A stretch of DNA of 64,000 nucleotides from Larus michahellis (Eukaryota > Chordata > Aves > Charadriiformes > Laridae): assembly GCF_964199755.1 (NCBI RefSeq), contig NC_133906.1, forward strand, positions 22,133,419-22,197,418, read 5' to 3'. The notes under the pieces were generated by a model. That model made no database searches, was not told where the DNA came from, and saw nothing but the letters and a program-made list of their open reading frames with translations. Below are positions 11,247 to 23,221 of this stretch, in pieces (positions within the stretch are counted from its first letter, which is position 1; each line of letters opens with the position of its first letter). Made by a program: the position numbers and the translations under genes.

Positions 11247-14200
11247 AAAGTAAGTGGTTTATTTAAGAAAAAACGGAGGGGAAAGCCCAGTCTAAAACGT
11301 AAAGCATGTCTCTTTTGCACTTCAGGGAGAATTTAGGACAATTTTAAGTGTGCTACAGGCTCATACGTTGCATCCCACCCAGCAGCATCTCTCCGATGAA
11401 GTCTCATGATAAAAGTCCCAGCTTCTCTTTTGTTTTGTTCAGGACGCTCTTAATGGAAATGAATGTCCCATTTTCAGGACTAACTCAAATTCTTTTACTT
11501 GAGGACTTTGCACAATACCTTCTGGGGTCCCTGGACAGGAGAGGATGGGAGCTCAGTTATCAGCTGCTTAATTGCCCTAATGCTGCTGTCACCCCGCTCT
11601 GGCCCTGTGGGAGGTGGCAGCCTGTGGAGAAGGCTGTTCTCTCGGACAAGCACCCGCTGCCCTGGCAGCAAAAGGGGTCTCTGACGACTGGCCACCCTCA
11701 TACAGCACTGTGTAGACATCCCGGCTCAAAAGGAGCCAAAGAGATTCGGAACAGTATTTAAAGCGATATCGGGGAGAAGCTGTTGGGTGAAGCAACCCCC
11801 CCCAGACCTACAGAAGAGGACAGAAATGGCAATTCTTTTTCTCTAGAAATGCCCCTTTCTGAAGCACAGTCCTCGCTGCCAGAGATTTTAACTTGCAAGG
11901 CCGCCATCATCCCCTGCGTGGTGCAGCCATGTGTTTGCTGAGCCAAGCTTAACGATTTCTACAGGAGTTCGCTAGGGAAGGGCTAATGTGCTTGGTGATG
12001 CACATTTTCTGTCTTAAGTATCACTTGAACTTGCCCAGTTTCTGCTCCCAGACTTTGCATTTCACCCTTCCTCTCTCTTGCCGTACACTTTCCTATACCA
12101 GGCATCTTTATTTTATGTAATGTTTAAGCATTATGTTGGAAAGCAGATCTTGGAATCGCAACCTCTAGGGGGTCAGGAGCAGGCCAGCTAGCAGCAGAGC
12201 GGGACCAACCCATTTCCAAACAGCCTGGGAACAAGGCGGGTGTCCTTTGGCTGAAGAACTGAGTTGCTTCTCTGTGCTTCAATGCCAGGTATTTAGGCGT
12301 TAGTTGTCCCCACAGATCTGTTCGAAATGATGATCAAACCACCTCTCTCTTGCCTTTGTTCCACTTATTTAACTTCATACTAAAAGTCAGAATTACAAAT
12401 CAAGAGTAGTTTTTTTGCAGAAGTACTCCCAAACTGTCAACATCATCTTAAAGCTATGGGCCGTGGCAATGGATTATCTTCCAATGGTGGTCTCGGTGAA
12501 ATCATAGATGGGGGTAATACCACCGTGTCAGTGTCCTCCATGCGCCCGTTCCTCCAGTCTCCCTTGGCCACTGCGTGATGTGTGAGTTCATCTATTCCAC
12601 TCTTGGCTTGTCACTACTTTCCAGCAAACAGCCTATGTTTGCTAAAGAACACTGTAGCTAAGAAGGGTCTTCCGCTGAAGCCACAATGTGGGAACAGCAG
12701 GACATTTTCTTTTAGTTTGTGGGTGCAACTTTACTTGCTCGCACACTCCTGCCCACGAAGCCAAATTTCCCCGATACAAACCAATGGGGTTTGGTATCAG
12801 GGTGACACTCTCTGATTTGCGCAGCTACAAATGTTTTTTTCTGGAACTGGTCCATGACAAATAAAAGGAGAAAGGGGAGGAGACTGGAAGAGAATTTGAG
12901 AAGTTTTTTCTCTGCAGTGGTCCACAGCAGCAGTTTCCTTGTATCTGTTTCTGAGCCACCAAGAGCTCACAGTGCGTCTTCTCTATCCTGTTCTTGTTTT
13001 CCCGGTACGATGAGCCAACTGTAGCTGTCAACTGCTGTGTGTACAGAAAGGATGCATTTGGCCCGTTACACGTACTTACAATGAGAAAACCAGCTCATAA
13101 GCAGCCCTGTCAATTCGTGAAGCACAGACGGAAAGAGGACAAGGGGCTTATTACAGTTCTGTCCTGTCCCTTTCCGTGCCGGGCCACGTGAACCTTCCCC
13201 ACACGGTTGTGATAGGTGGGCATATACTTCAACGCGGGCTGGGAAATCCTCACTGTCGGCCGCTTTTATCTTTTTCCCTGGCCTGTGATTTTCCTCCCCT
13301 TAGGCAGCGCTAGGCGCAGCAGAGCTGTCAGATGCCTTTCTCAGAGCGGGGTTACCCCTTGGCGTCCGAGCGGGCCGAGCCGTGAGTGCAAGCTCTGGTT
13401 CCTTGGCTTATCGGTGCCTTCCCTGAGTCTGCGGCTCTGCCCCCTGGGCAGAGAGCTCCCGCCCGGGCACCCAGCCCAGCACTCCTCAGCTGCGGATTTA
13501 TTCAGCCCGGATGAAAACTCATCCTAGCTGCTCTCCTCTGCCCGTTACGTATGAGTTTATTCACCCCGTTGGTTTTGTGCCTTTTCCGTTTCAGCGTCTC
13601 GGCTCTGAAGTGGGTCGTACAACTTCCATTAAAAGTATGAAGAAACTCTCACTCTCAGCAGCGCCGTAAATCACAGATTTAATCTCAGTTGATTACAAAA
13701 CCAAAAAGAGGGAATCGATCATAGTTAGCAGATTTACCTGGGTTTGTGTAATATTTATCTAAGAACAAATACTTCTGCTCTGACATCAGTATATTGCTTT
13801 GAATTTATTTTGATTAAAAAGCTCTGTAGTAATTAACAAGTCCGATGGAGACTGCACCTTCATTATTTTTTTTTCTGGAGATTTATTCGTCCCCTTCTTT
13901 TATTCATAGTCTTCAAGACCTGGCCAGGCTTTTGAATAATTTGTATTCATTAGGATGCAATGATATAGGATCAGTAGGGAACATCAAGAAGAATCACTGA
14001 CATGAATTTTCATCAGTTTTAATAAATGTTGAATGCATTTTTCTTGTGTTTTTTTTTGTTTTGTTTTTTAAATATAACTGTATGTCAGAGCTTGCATATT
14101 TGTGAAGGAGTTAGGTGACTGGAAAAGGAAAAAGAGATTTTCTCCTCTGTGTATTTCTGTCTATTCAAGTATTACAGTTTATTTTCTTCTTTTCTGCTTA

Positions 14201-14699
14201 GGACCCAAGGTATGTACTTGGTACTTTTAAATGGAGCCTAGCTCCTCATCTCTAGACAGAGAGATAGCAGGATTAATTCAAGTGAAGTCCCTGAGAAAGA
14301 ATCACAGAATTTGAAATCTTAAAAAGTCTGTAGCTAATTATACACCATTTGTGGTTTCCTTTTTTAAATACACCAAGGGTCAAGAAGCATATTGCCATAA
14401 AATGTGGAGACGTGAATAACTCTTCTTATTCTCTTTTCTTTGCAGAGGGCTTCCTTATCTGTGCAGAACGATCAGTGATAAATTTATTTCACTGAACAGC
14501 ACAATAAATTGGTAGAAGGGAAGGAAATCATATTCATCAAATCGTCTCCAGTGTGCGCGTAGACACAGCGTAGAACTTTACCCAAGTGCCACGTACTTCA
14601 TGTTTGCTGAAAAATCTTTGTTCTGATAAAATTGAAAACAAGTTAAAAGCTAGAGCAGGATTTAAGACGGGATGCGGTGTTGGAGGTAGACACAGTGCA
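11247..14699. other. non-coding stretch, no gene seen
   Basis: A GC-richer pocket at about 13300-13520 is followed by strongly AT-rich sequence at 13640-14060 containing several homeodomain-type TAAT cores. That AT-rich block would be the place to look for a conserved non-coding element, but conservation cannot be seen from one sequence. Confidence 0.55.
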
Positions 14700-14850
14700 A
14701 GCCTGCCGTCCACCAACGAGATTTCCACTGGCTCTGAACCAGCCCGTGCCCCCGCCGCGGGAGGCGGCCGCGCAGGAGCGCTGGAGGGGCGTCCTCCGAG
14801 GGACGCCTCGCAACTGCAGGAGAACAAGGGACGCCTCGCAACTGCAGAAC
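14700..14850. other. CpG-rich pocket with a NotI-type octamer
   Basis: GCGGCCGC at 14764-14771 is a rare site in vertebrate DNA outside CpG islands. The pocket ends in the 28-bp duplication at 14800-14847. Open frames cross it on both strands and none is recognisable. Confidence 0.4.
14800..14847. repeat. 28-bp period tandem duplication in a CpG-rich pocket
   Basis: The 20-mer GGGACGCCTCGCAACTGCAG occurs at 14800-14819 and again, identical, at 14828-14847, separated by 'gagaacaa'. The identity suggests a recent duplication. It sits at the right edge of the GC-rich pocket that contains a GCGGCCGC octamer at 14764-14771. Confidence 0.85.
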
Positions 14851-16738
14851 GAAGGCGGCAAAGGGCTTCAGGCAAAACACTTTCCTCTCTGGCTGTCTCA
14901 GCACCTGCCCCGCATCCTCCTGCCTGTGAAGCTGCTCACCCTAATGACCCAGCCGACGGCCCTTGGAAATCGCTGCAATAGGGACGGAAACCACCAATAT
15001 TCCCAGACACGGCCTGGGCTCAGAAAAAATGCACAGCCCGAATAGGCATTTTTTCTTTAGTTTTATTCTCTTTGTACTGTTTCAATGACCTTTTCTTCTT
15101 CAGAAATACTCTTTTCCTCTTTTAACAGTGGACATGTGAAGGGCAGTTTCACGCTGCCTAGAGTCTGCAAGGGCCAAAATAAGTGCCGTATTGATAGCTT
15201 TAAAAAAAGGAAGCTGTAGCTGCAGTTTACCTTATTTCTATGTTTATTTCTCTGTAGTTTTCACTCGAGTCCTATAGCTTATGCCGTTCTTAAGTGGGAC
15301 AAATCCATTTCAATTGATAATCTAAAGATAGTATATAAAAATATAAACTGTGACCTGACAACCTTCATAAATTTTCAAATAAATTTGCTTTGAAACAGGC
15401 AGGAGCGTGAATGTTAGATATTTCCTGGACCATAATTAAGGTCTGGAACAAACTAATTAAAAATTTCAAAAAGATTACAGAGAAAATTAGTAGTTTTACA
15501 GGGTTTTTCACCCACTCAGCTGTACAAGTACTCAGATGTTTTCCCTGCAGCGCTCTCTGATGCTTTAATCTGCAGCACCAGTGAGCAGAGCATTTCGGAT
15601 CGGGCAAACGCGGAGTTCCTTTCTGTGGTCAGATGTCGCTGTTTAGTGACGCTTACTGACATCTAACAGACTCCAAAGACTGCGGCTGGATATTAATATA
15701 CAAATCCCATGCGATTTCAAATTTTCCTCTATGATTTTTAATACTTTTAATATTTTTCATATTTTGTTTTCTTGTATTACTTCCCTTAAAATAGTCATAA
15801 CAAAACAAAATCATGACAAAACAAGGGTCTCAGAAACCAGATCATGCAAAAACACTCAACCTCGTCAGTCAGTATAAAAACGCGGAAGAATCGGTGCAGC
15901 TCTTTTCACTTAGCCGTGGTTCACGTGACATGCCTGGGCTCTGCTCTGTGCAGCAGGCGTTATCACAAGCCCTGAGCTACTTCAGAGCCCAGCGTTTGTG
16001 GGGCTGCGCTAAGCCCAGCCCAGTACTGCTGGTAACCTAAAAGAAATAAAGAACACATACTAATCATCTAAATTCCACTACGTGGGAAATTCAAAGGCTC
16101 TGCTGTGCCACCGTATGAGCTATTACAGGAAGAGGAAGAAGATGAGTGCTCGAGACTATCGGTGCTGCTACTGTACAGAGAACAGCACCTTTGTGCGGTG
16201 TATTTACATGTAATTTCAATATTTGTTTTCACAGAAGTATTTTTGTGGACTATAGCAAGGTTAAAGAATTCAAAATAATACCAATAAACGCAATGGCAGA
16301 ATGGTAGAAACCATCATCGCGCGGTAACGTATGCGCGCTGCGTTTTACACAAGGCAGCCCTTGTTCTCTCTTGGCCATTATCTAGGGCAATAACTCTAGG
16401 GCTGGAAGACCTCACTGATTCATCTAAAAATAGGGTATCCACTATGTCAATGCAATTATCAGTTGTTTCAACACGCAGAGCTCTACCCTAACCTTACAGC
16501 CGGAGAGCTTTGTTTAAATACGTCGCTCTCTGAGCGCACACAATACCATTATCAGCTTTCATTCGACCAGAGTGGCCATCCATTGACGTGTGGAACTTGC
16601 TAATGGGGATTTTACCCGCGGTCCGGTTGTCGATAATTACGCCCTTTTGACCAACACATATTAAGTGGATTATGCTGTTAAATACTTGTTCCCAAGTGTC
16701 CTGGATGAAAATCATATTGCCTTTTGGGGCTGAACAGT
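14851..16738. other. non-coding stretch, no gene seen
   Basis: AT-rich, with an E-box TCACGTGA near 15922. No element or gene recognised. Confidence 0.6.
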
Positions 16739-16759
16739 AAAAAAAAAAAAAAAAAAAAA
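16739..16759. repeat. poly-A run of 21 bases
   Basis: An uninterrupted run of A follows 'gaacagt'. I looked upstream for a SINE or processed gene copy that could own it as a tail and saw none. A simple mononucleotide repeat is the safest reading. Confidence 0.9.
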
Positions 16760-17089
16760 TCTGAAATAGTTACCGTCATTGAAAGCTGTAACCAAAAGAT
16801 TCAAATCATCTGCAAGCTGATCTAATGCAGCCCGTGCCGTTCCTGATTATTCTCTTTGTCCGTATATTGCACCAGTCTAGTCAAATTTCACTATCACCAC
16901 CACTTCCAGCAGACGTTAACACAACAGCGCTCGCCTCCTCTCCCTCCTCCCACCGACAGCGCGCGAGCGACAGCCGCGGTACAACTCTCCTGGGAAGTGA
17001 CTTTCCAGAGGCACAATGACCAAAGCAGCTCTTAAAAAAGGTGTGTGAGCCTGGCTGTATTCTGGTAAGGCTTCAGGCTTGAGCAGGAG

Positions 17090-17480
17090 CTGGGGGGTGG
17101 CAGGTAGGAGAGCAAGGAGCGTCCTTGGGCCGCAACAGGCTGTGAGACTGGATGTGCTCAGGGAAGAGCAGGACGCCACTCAGCAGGGAGCAGTTCCAGA
17201 GGGGATCCTGGATGTTGATCACAAGCCGGACTGGAGTAAATAACATTCTTTGGCTGTGGAAAAGGCTGAGCACCGCCCTGAGAGCTCTGAACCGAAGCAA
17301 TGCCACGAAGGCAGAGTGCTGCTGTCAGTTCGGGGCACGGTGTTTCACAGAAACACGTATGTGCTGGAGGGACTCCAGGAAAGATGCAACAGGGTGAATG
17401 AAGGACATGGCCTAGGAGCAAAGACCAAATCGTGTCATGGTAGATTTAGGGTCAGTCGTGTCAGCACAGGGAGACCCCAG
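17090..17480 (+). mobile_element. possible heavily degraded CR1-like LINE fragment
   Basis: The stretch around 17203-17235 ('ggatcctggatgttgatcac' followed by 'aagccggactggag') resembles the part of CR1 ORF2 that encodes 'LGVLVDxKLDMS'. Further on, 17360-17400 ('gtgctggagggactccag', then 'gatgcaacagggtgaatgaa') resembles the 'VLERLQxRA' block in the right order and spacing. Between these blocks I cannot align it to the family, and the frame shifts. This could be an old CR1 or related LINE, or chance similarity in GC-richer DNA. The open frames here should not be taken as genes. Confidence 0.3.
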
Positions 17481-19613
17481 GACCCCATTTCAGGCTGTCC
17501 TGCCCCAAGGCTTGGACTCCCGTTGCCTATTGTGAGAACTTTTATACATGAGACGAGGAGGAGTGGAATAATTCACACGCCATAGCTTCTGCAGACAGCG
17601 TAAGAAGTAATGGGCTTATATCACGGGAAAGTAGGCGAAGGCTGGACATGACGCAAGCTTTCTGAACAGAACGTTGGTGAAGATTGCCTGGGAGACAAGT
17701 TTTTAGAAAAGATACAGAGATCACGGTCTTTCAGCATACAAGTATTGTTACTTGTATATTTCTATTTTACCTTTAAAAATCTATATGTTATATAATTATG
17801 TAATAAACCAAATCAAAGTTGATTCATTTATATTTATAAAATACAAATATATCAACTGTAAACATGGTACTTGTTACTCTGGTACAGCAAGTTGAACCCC
17901 TTGCATCCTTTCAGACCTAACTGTCTCTGATTTTTCTATCAATCATCTTTATGACGCCGTCTCTCCCACGGGTACCTTAAGAAGATGCGTATGTTAAGCC
18001 TCTGATACCTTCCTCAGTTTCTTTGATTTGCTTCTAACTCACGATCATTAACATCTGCTATGAATCTTTCTTTGCTCAGAGGAACTCAGGCAAGTTGCTA
18101 AAAGCAAACATGTTTAACTGGTGCCCGAAGGAGCTGGCAGAGTTTATGCAGAGTCTATAAACTGGTGTTATATGAGCCCTCGCCGGATGTAGAAATATCC
18201 TTACTTTGCCCTTATGCCGTAGTCCAGCTCTTTCAAAGTCCGTTAAATCCAGCGAGTCTTGACATCAGTCATGAATGTTTCTGAAACCCATAATGTGAAA
18301 TTTTGTTAGCACAGAAAATGCAGATCAGTAGAATAACCTTTTTTTAAGGTTGTGGTCTGCATCTGAGTATTTCATACACTTAGATCAACTGAATGATATA
18401 AAAATATTTTTATTTTATCCCAAAAAATATGGGAGAAGTTGAGTTGACTACAAGTAATTTTCCGCTTTGGTTTTGCCTGGCTATATATCTCAAGGCCAGC
18501 TGGTTCCCAGGTACTCTTATAAATCAGGAGCAGCTGACCTACACGCAGTCCTACCCATGTAAAAGGCTGAAGAACTAGGTCAACACAATTTAGAAATTTT
18601 TCACAAGTGCTCTCTCAAACGTAGCAGGTGTAATGGAGCGGGGAGCCTGCCTCAATCGCTGCCGTGCTCTACCCCCTGCCTGATAATGTTTTTGTATGCC
18701 AGCAACCTTTTTCTTCATGAAAAGAAATAGGATGACAATAATAAAGGAGAAGCCAAATAGCACCACTGCTGGCTGTGGTTGCTCCCGGGGCAGCTCCCTC
18801 GCTGACTTGCAGTGTATTGAAAAATCATACGTAGCTCGAACGGACGTGTTATACCTGCTGGAAGGTACATTCCCAGTGCAAATGGCGTTACAGACGTTGT
18901 AGAATTAACATGTGCAGCCTGTAGGAATGCTTTATTATATATACTATACCTAAATACAGATAAGACTCCATGTATATTTATTTTCTATATAGAAAATGTA
19001 ATTTTATTTAGTATGAGGAACTGGGTTACAGGATCTGGCTGAGATATCATTTCTTTGTAGTTCAGTAAGGGTGTACATAAATTGGGTCGTATGGATTTGA
19101 AGTTATAAGGTGCTTTACGATCTCTAGGTAAAGCTGGTAGAAAAATGCAAAATATAGCTTCATGCGTAACTTCTCATTACACACACGTTCTCTCAGTCAT
19201 CACACTCCAGCCAGCCTTGTACCTTATTCTAAACACGCAAACCAGGATTCCTGCCAATCTCAATTCATTTATCAGCTGAGACTAAATGTAAAATAACACC
19301 AACAGAACCAAAACAGTTTTTGATGCCAGGGTACAATAAGTGCATTCATTACCGGTGCCACAGAGAGCTGTGTGAATACAAAACAGGCTCAGATCACACT
19401 CATCTTCTGCATCCGAGGGATGATGAAAATAGATGTTTTGTTCTTAAAAGTACATCCAAAGCCCACTTATCTTCATACACTTGCTGTCCTCCTGTTGCCG
19501 CCTAGAATCTCGAACCTCCAACGTGACTCTTTTGTCTAAACTCTCTTATGCTGATGCACATTTTCTGTCCGGACAGAATTTCAGGCCGCTGGGGACAGAC
19601 ACCGGGCAAGGTC
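17481..19613. other. non-coding stretch, no gene seen
   Basis: Very AT-rich at 17740-17870 and 18930-19020. The phrase 'tgctttacgatctctaggt' near 19111-19129 recalls the 3' tail of ancient SINE/L2-type elements, but too little remains to call one. Confidence 0.55.
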
Positions 19614-19652
19614 GGGGCAGGTTTGGGGGATGGCTGGGGTGTGGGAGCGGGG
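19614..19652 (+). other. G-quadruplex motif (five G runs)
   Basis: G runs at 19614-19617, 19625-19629, 19636-19639, 19643-19645 and 19649-19652, with loops of 7, 6, 3 and 3 bases. This meets the usual G3+N1-7 rule with one spare run. A fold is predicted by pattern only. It lies in a GC-rich pocket with no gene seen. Confidence 0.7.
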
Positions 19653-20359
19653 CTGAGAGGGCTGTGGATGCCTGGGATGTTCCCGGGGGTGCAAGTGGTA
19701 CCCAGGATTTCTCTCTTTCCCGCAAATGACCTTTACCTCCTTCAGTTTGATCTTGGTGCGCCGGCCCCCCCTCGTTTCTCCTCAGCCATTAGGATGTGCC
19801 CCCCTGCCCCGTCCGGATGAGGATTTCCCCAACATTTCACGCTGGAACGGGGCACGGTCACTGTGCAACGCTGGAAAGGTGAACGGCTTTCCAACACATT
19901 GCTTTGACCGCTGCTTTTTATGAAGCTGGCCCTGTATTTGGATGTGATTTAAACACCGTCCTTGAGCTTCATTAGAAGATAGATAGTTTATAGTAAATTT
20001 TGTCTTTAGTTCTTAATAGTACTAAAAACAAGACTGTAGAAAATAAGAGTCAGATTCTCATTGCCTCGATCAAAGTAAAGGCTGAATCTTTCCCAAAAAT
20101 CATGGATGCTTCATTGCAGGGGAGTGTAAGGGAAAATGTCACTTGGGGAAAGCACATTTGAAAACACAGGCTTACTTTTATGTTCTTATCCTGATTATCT
20201 GACACATGAAGTATCTGAGTGGTAACAACTGGGAAATTATTTTTTTGAGAGTCTCATTTAATGGTTTTTAATCTGTGCTACTACCAGCACTGAAAAAACA
20301 GCACTGAGCTTTCCGACTCTTTACAAACTACTCGGTGCTTCAGAGCCCTGACAATGTGC

Positions 20360-20400
20360 TGTCCCGGAGGAGTTTAATTGGGAATTAAACAGCTGGGACA
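20360..20400. repeat. two-part hairpin with inner palindrome
   Basis: TGTCCC (20360-20365) pairs with GGGACA (20395-20400), and inside it GTTTAATT (20372-20379) pairs with AATTAAAC (20383-20390) around a GGG loop. The two stems are separated by an internal loop of 6 and 4 bases. The whole foldback is 41 bases long, shorter than a usual microRNA precursor. It lies about 500 bases upstream of the TATA-like motif at 20864. Confidence 0.75.
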
Positions 20401-20683
20401 CCAAAAGAAAAAGCCACTCCTGTAGCACCCTGTCCTTTACAAATTCACATTAAAATATCTGCTTATTAAAACCACTCAAGATACTCAGAACTCCTCCCGT
20501 ATTTGTCTTTGTCAGCTATGGCAAGCTGATCTCGCCTTAACAGCCTAAACCTTGGCAAAACCCTTCCTGACGTAACCACGTGTGGGGGTAAAAACCAGAA
20601 AATCGCCTACTTTAGCCACAGGGCGATGAGAGCCGGGAAGGCAGTGGAGGGAAAAGCAGTTCAGGTGTTGTGCTGGAGAAGCT

Positions 20684-20785
20684 GAGCGCTGGTCCCGGCG
20701 GTGGGTCCTGTCTGTGGGGGCCGCGGCGCAGGCGGCTGGCGCGGGGGGCGCAGAGCGGGATTACGCGCGGTTTATTAACTTGCCT
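20684..20785. other. CpG-rich pocket, possible small CpG island
   Basis: The stretch is dense in CG dinucleotides (for example GGGGGCCGCGGCGCAGGCGG at about 20715-20734, and 'attacgcgcggttt' near 20760). Unmethylated CpG-rich DNA often marks vertebrate promoters. It is much shorter than a typical island, so this is only a hint. Confidence 0.4.
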
Positions 20786-20863
20786 GGAGGTGCGAGACCT
20801 GAAAACACGGGCTCTCGCACCTCCTGCTCTGTTGATCACACATCCCGCACACACGATTAAGCG

Positions 20864-20871
20864 TATAAAAG
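20864..20871 (+). promoter_or_regulatory. TATA-box-like motif TATAAAAG
   Basis: A full TATAWAAG-type match follows 'gattaagcg', just after the CpG-rich pocket at 20684-20785. If used, the start would fall near 20893-20900. No coding exon or clear splice donor was identified downstream, so any product would be non-coding or remain unknown. Confidence 0.2.
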
Positions 20872-21014
20872 AGCAAAAGGGCTGGCGGGTAGCACGCGGC
20901 ATTTCTCCTGTTCCTTGTGCCCGAGCGGAGCTCTGGCAGCTGATGCTGCCGTGAGGAGCTGAAAACCATCCCTGCAGTAATCCACTCCCAAATCATCACA
21001 GCTCCTCTGCCGCA

Positions 21015-21033
21015 GGGAGGGGGCTGGGGCGGG
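21015..21033 (+). other. tight G-quadruplex motif
   Basis: G runs at 21015-21017, 21019-21023, 21026-21029 and 21031-21033, with loops of 1, 2 and 1 bases. Such short loops are known to give very stable quadruplexes. It lies about 150 bases downstream of the TATA-like motif at 20864. Confidence 0.75.
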
Positions 21034-23173
21034 TATTCACTCTTAACATAAAAGAGCATTTAACTTTCAATTTAAATTGGAAGAAATTGGATTAGTGAGT
21101 CACACAAGCAGGATCTTGCTATTGTCAGAGGTAGCTTTGCTGTGTTGCCTGCTCTTAACTTGGTCCCTTTGAAGAGAGACGGAGCCTCCCAGCAGTTTGC
21201 TGTTTTAATCCCCACAATTTGTCGGTTGACTGCCTGGTTTTGGTTATGGATTTGGTACAGATGTTAAAAGCTTTCAACAAACAAAATTAAGATCATTAGC
21301 GGAACAAGTTGTTCCACCTTGAAGAAAAGCTCCCTGAGATTTGTTTGTGGAACGCACAGAAGATTAAGTGTTTCCCGGTTGATCTTGGTAGTGATAAAAT
21401 ATCTGCAGGCTTTATGGAGGCCAACGGTTTCATTTACTAGTGAATCACTGCTGTCTGTCTATAAGGAACATGGGATGTTTGCTGGTAGGTGTGTCTTCTA
21501 CATACACACTGCTTAAGCTACTTGTGAGCTTGGCGTAGATGCTTTTTCTCAGTGAATGAGAAAAATTTATCTCTGGATAGCTGGTGATTTGGGCTAAAAT
21601 TGTTATTCAGTTTGCATCATTCATATTTCTAGTAAAAGATTCCTCAGCCAGCACGCGAGTGCTTTTTCATTTTGTGCATTACACCCACCCATTCGGTGGC
21701 GCTCCAGTCGCCAGAGAGACTACAGCCCTCGACCCAGCTCCTGCGCCCGCCGTTGTTGGTGTGTTCTGAACAGTCCCGTTAAGCCTAACAGGACAATCAG
21801 GATTTCGGGAGTAGGAGACAGGCAATATCTATGCTCTCTGTGTGTGCGCAAAGACATCCATACATGTGGAAAGCAATTCAGATCAGCAAGTGAATGCATA
21901 TGGGGAATTGTTTCCTGATAATACAGTTGCCAAATTTCTGTAGCTGGGGTTTGTCCCCTTTCCCAGCTTTCCTTTCCCCTCGGCAGCAGAGCTCCCGTCA
22001 GCCTGGAGGGGGGTGGGGACGAGGGCATCTGGAGACCTTATGGACGGGTTCAACAAGAACGGGTCTGTAAGGAAACATACGTAAAACGTGCTACGTCAGG
22101 TTTTATGATACTCGCCCAAAGGCAGCCTCTGGCTATAATAGCCTGTGGCTTCAAAGGTGCCAATTACAAGTGTATTTTAAAAATGAGTTTGTAATTTTAT
22201 TTTTATAAAATCCTATCCAGGCAATCCTGGACGCTTTCCAGTAGCACGGCAACAGCTTTCAGTGTTCCTGCAAATGTCCCTACAAATGTCTTTTACCAGC
22301 CATCTACAGCTCTCAAAAAATCCTGGGAACAAGCAGTTTCAGAGAGAAGCGACACAGGCGTCACTGGTTTTCACATCACGTTCCTCTCGCACAGGAGTTT
22401 TAAGGGATTTACTTTGTTTAACATTACAGAAAGATTTTCGTAGTGCGCCAAGTGTGGAGTTTATTTCTGAGCAACCACAATAATGTCGGTACTTTTAAAT
22501 TATTTTAGGTTTGCTTAACCTTGGCGGGAAGGTGAAAGGAGAAGGCAATGTTATTCATGCTTAGCTACGCCGATAGTCAGGTAACGAAAATTTATTTGCC
22601 TTCTCCCCATTCAAGATGTCCCCAGCTGCCTCCGTCAGCTCTCCCTCGTTCCTTCTTCATCTTTTATCCTCAGTTTTAAATCTTACTCTGAATGACAACA
22701 TTCGCTTTCTCCACTACTCAGCAATATCGGCTTTCCCCCAAAGACTTCCCTGAGGCTGATTTGTACAGGCTGCAATCGCCTCTTTTTTTCTTTTTTAATG
22801 ACTTACATTGAACAATATCCTCACTAATGACATTTCCCCAGCAATGATGCACCAGGGAAAAGCACGGAACGAGAAGTAGGAATGATGAATACAGCCTAAA
22901 TGGATGGAGAAGGAAGTGCTAGAATTTGCTCCTGCATCACTCCATAAAACCTACAACTGCTGTCTCTTTCCATCTACCATAAAGATGGAGCACCGTGCTG
23001 CCACATCCTTAGACGGATATATCAGGTGCACCATCGCATAATACATTTTTGCATCCTTACAAACAAAACACGTGCCTAAGCTTGCAATACGTGTTCTGTG
23101 TCGGTCTAGATAGCCTGTTAAAAAAGCCTCAGCTAAAAGGAAAAAGACTGAAATAATCTTGAGATGAAAATGC
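21034..23173. other. non-coding stretch, no gene seen
   Basis: Unique-looking DNA. A G-rich run near 22006-22018 has only three usable G blocks and was not called a quadruplex. Confidence 0.6.
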
Positions 23174-23221
23174 AATAAATAACTGAATGAGAATAAATAA
23201 CTGAATAAATAACTGAATGAG
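23174..23221. repeat. short minisatellite of AATAAATAACTGA units
   Basis: AATAAATAACTGAATGAG occurs at 23174-23191 and 23204-23221. A shortened copy lacking the last bases lies between them at about 23192-23204. Three units in all; it looks like replication slippage. Confidence 0.8.

Noticed and set aside
16739..16759. Poly-A run as the tail of a processed gene copy or SINE
   Set aside because: No recognisable coding or SINE sequence upstream on either strand, and no target-site duplication found.
18118..18140. 'tggtgcccgaagg' resembling a retroviral primer-binding site
   Set aside because: No LTR end before it, no gag-like frame after it, and the match beyond the first bases is poor.
22006..22028. 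G-rich run as a G-quadruplex motif
   Set aside because: Only three separate G blocks of three or more within loop distance.
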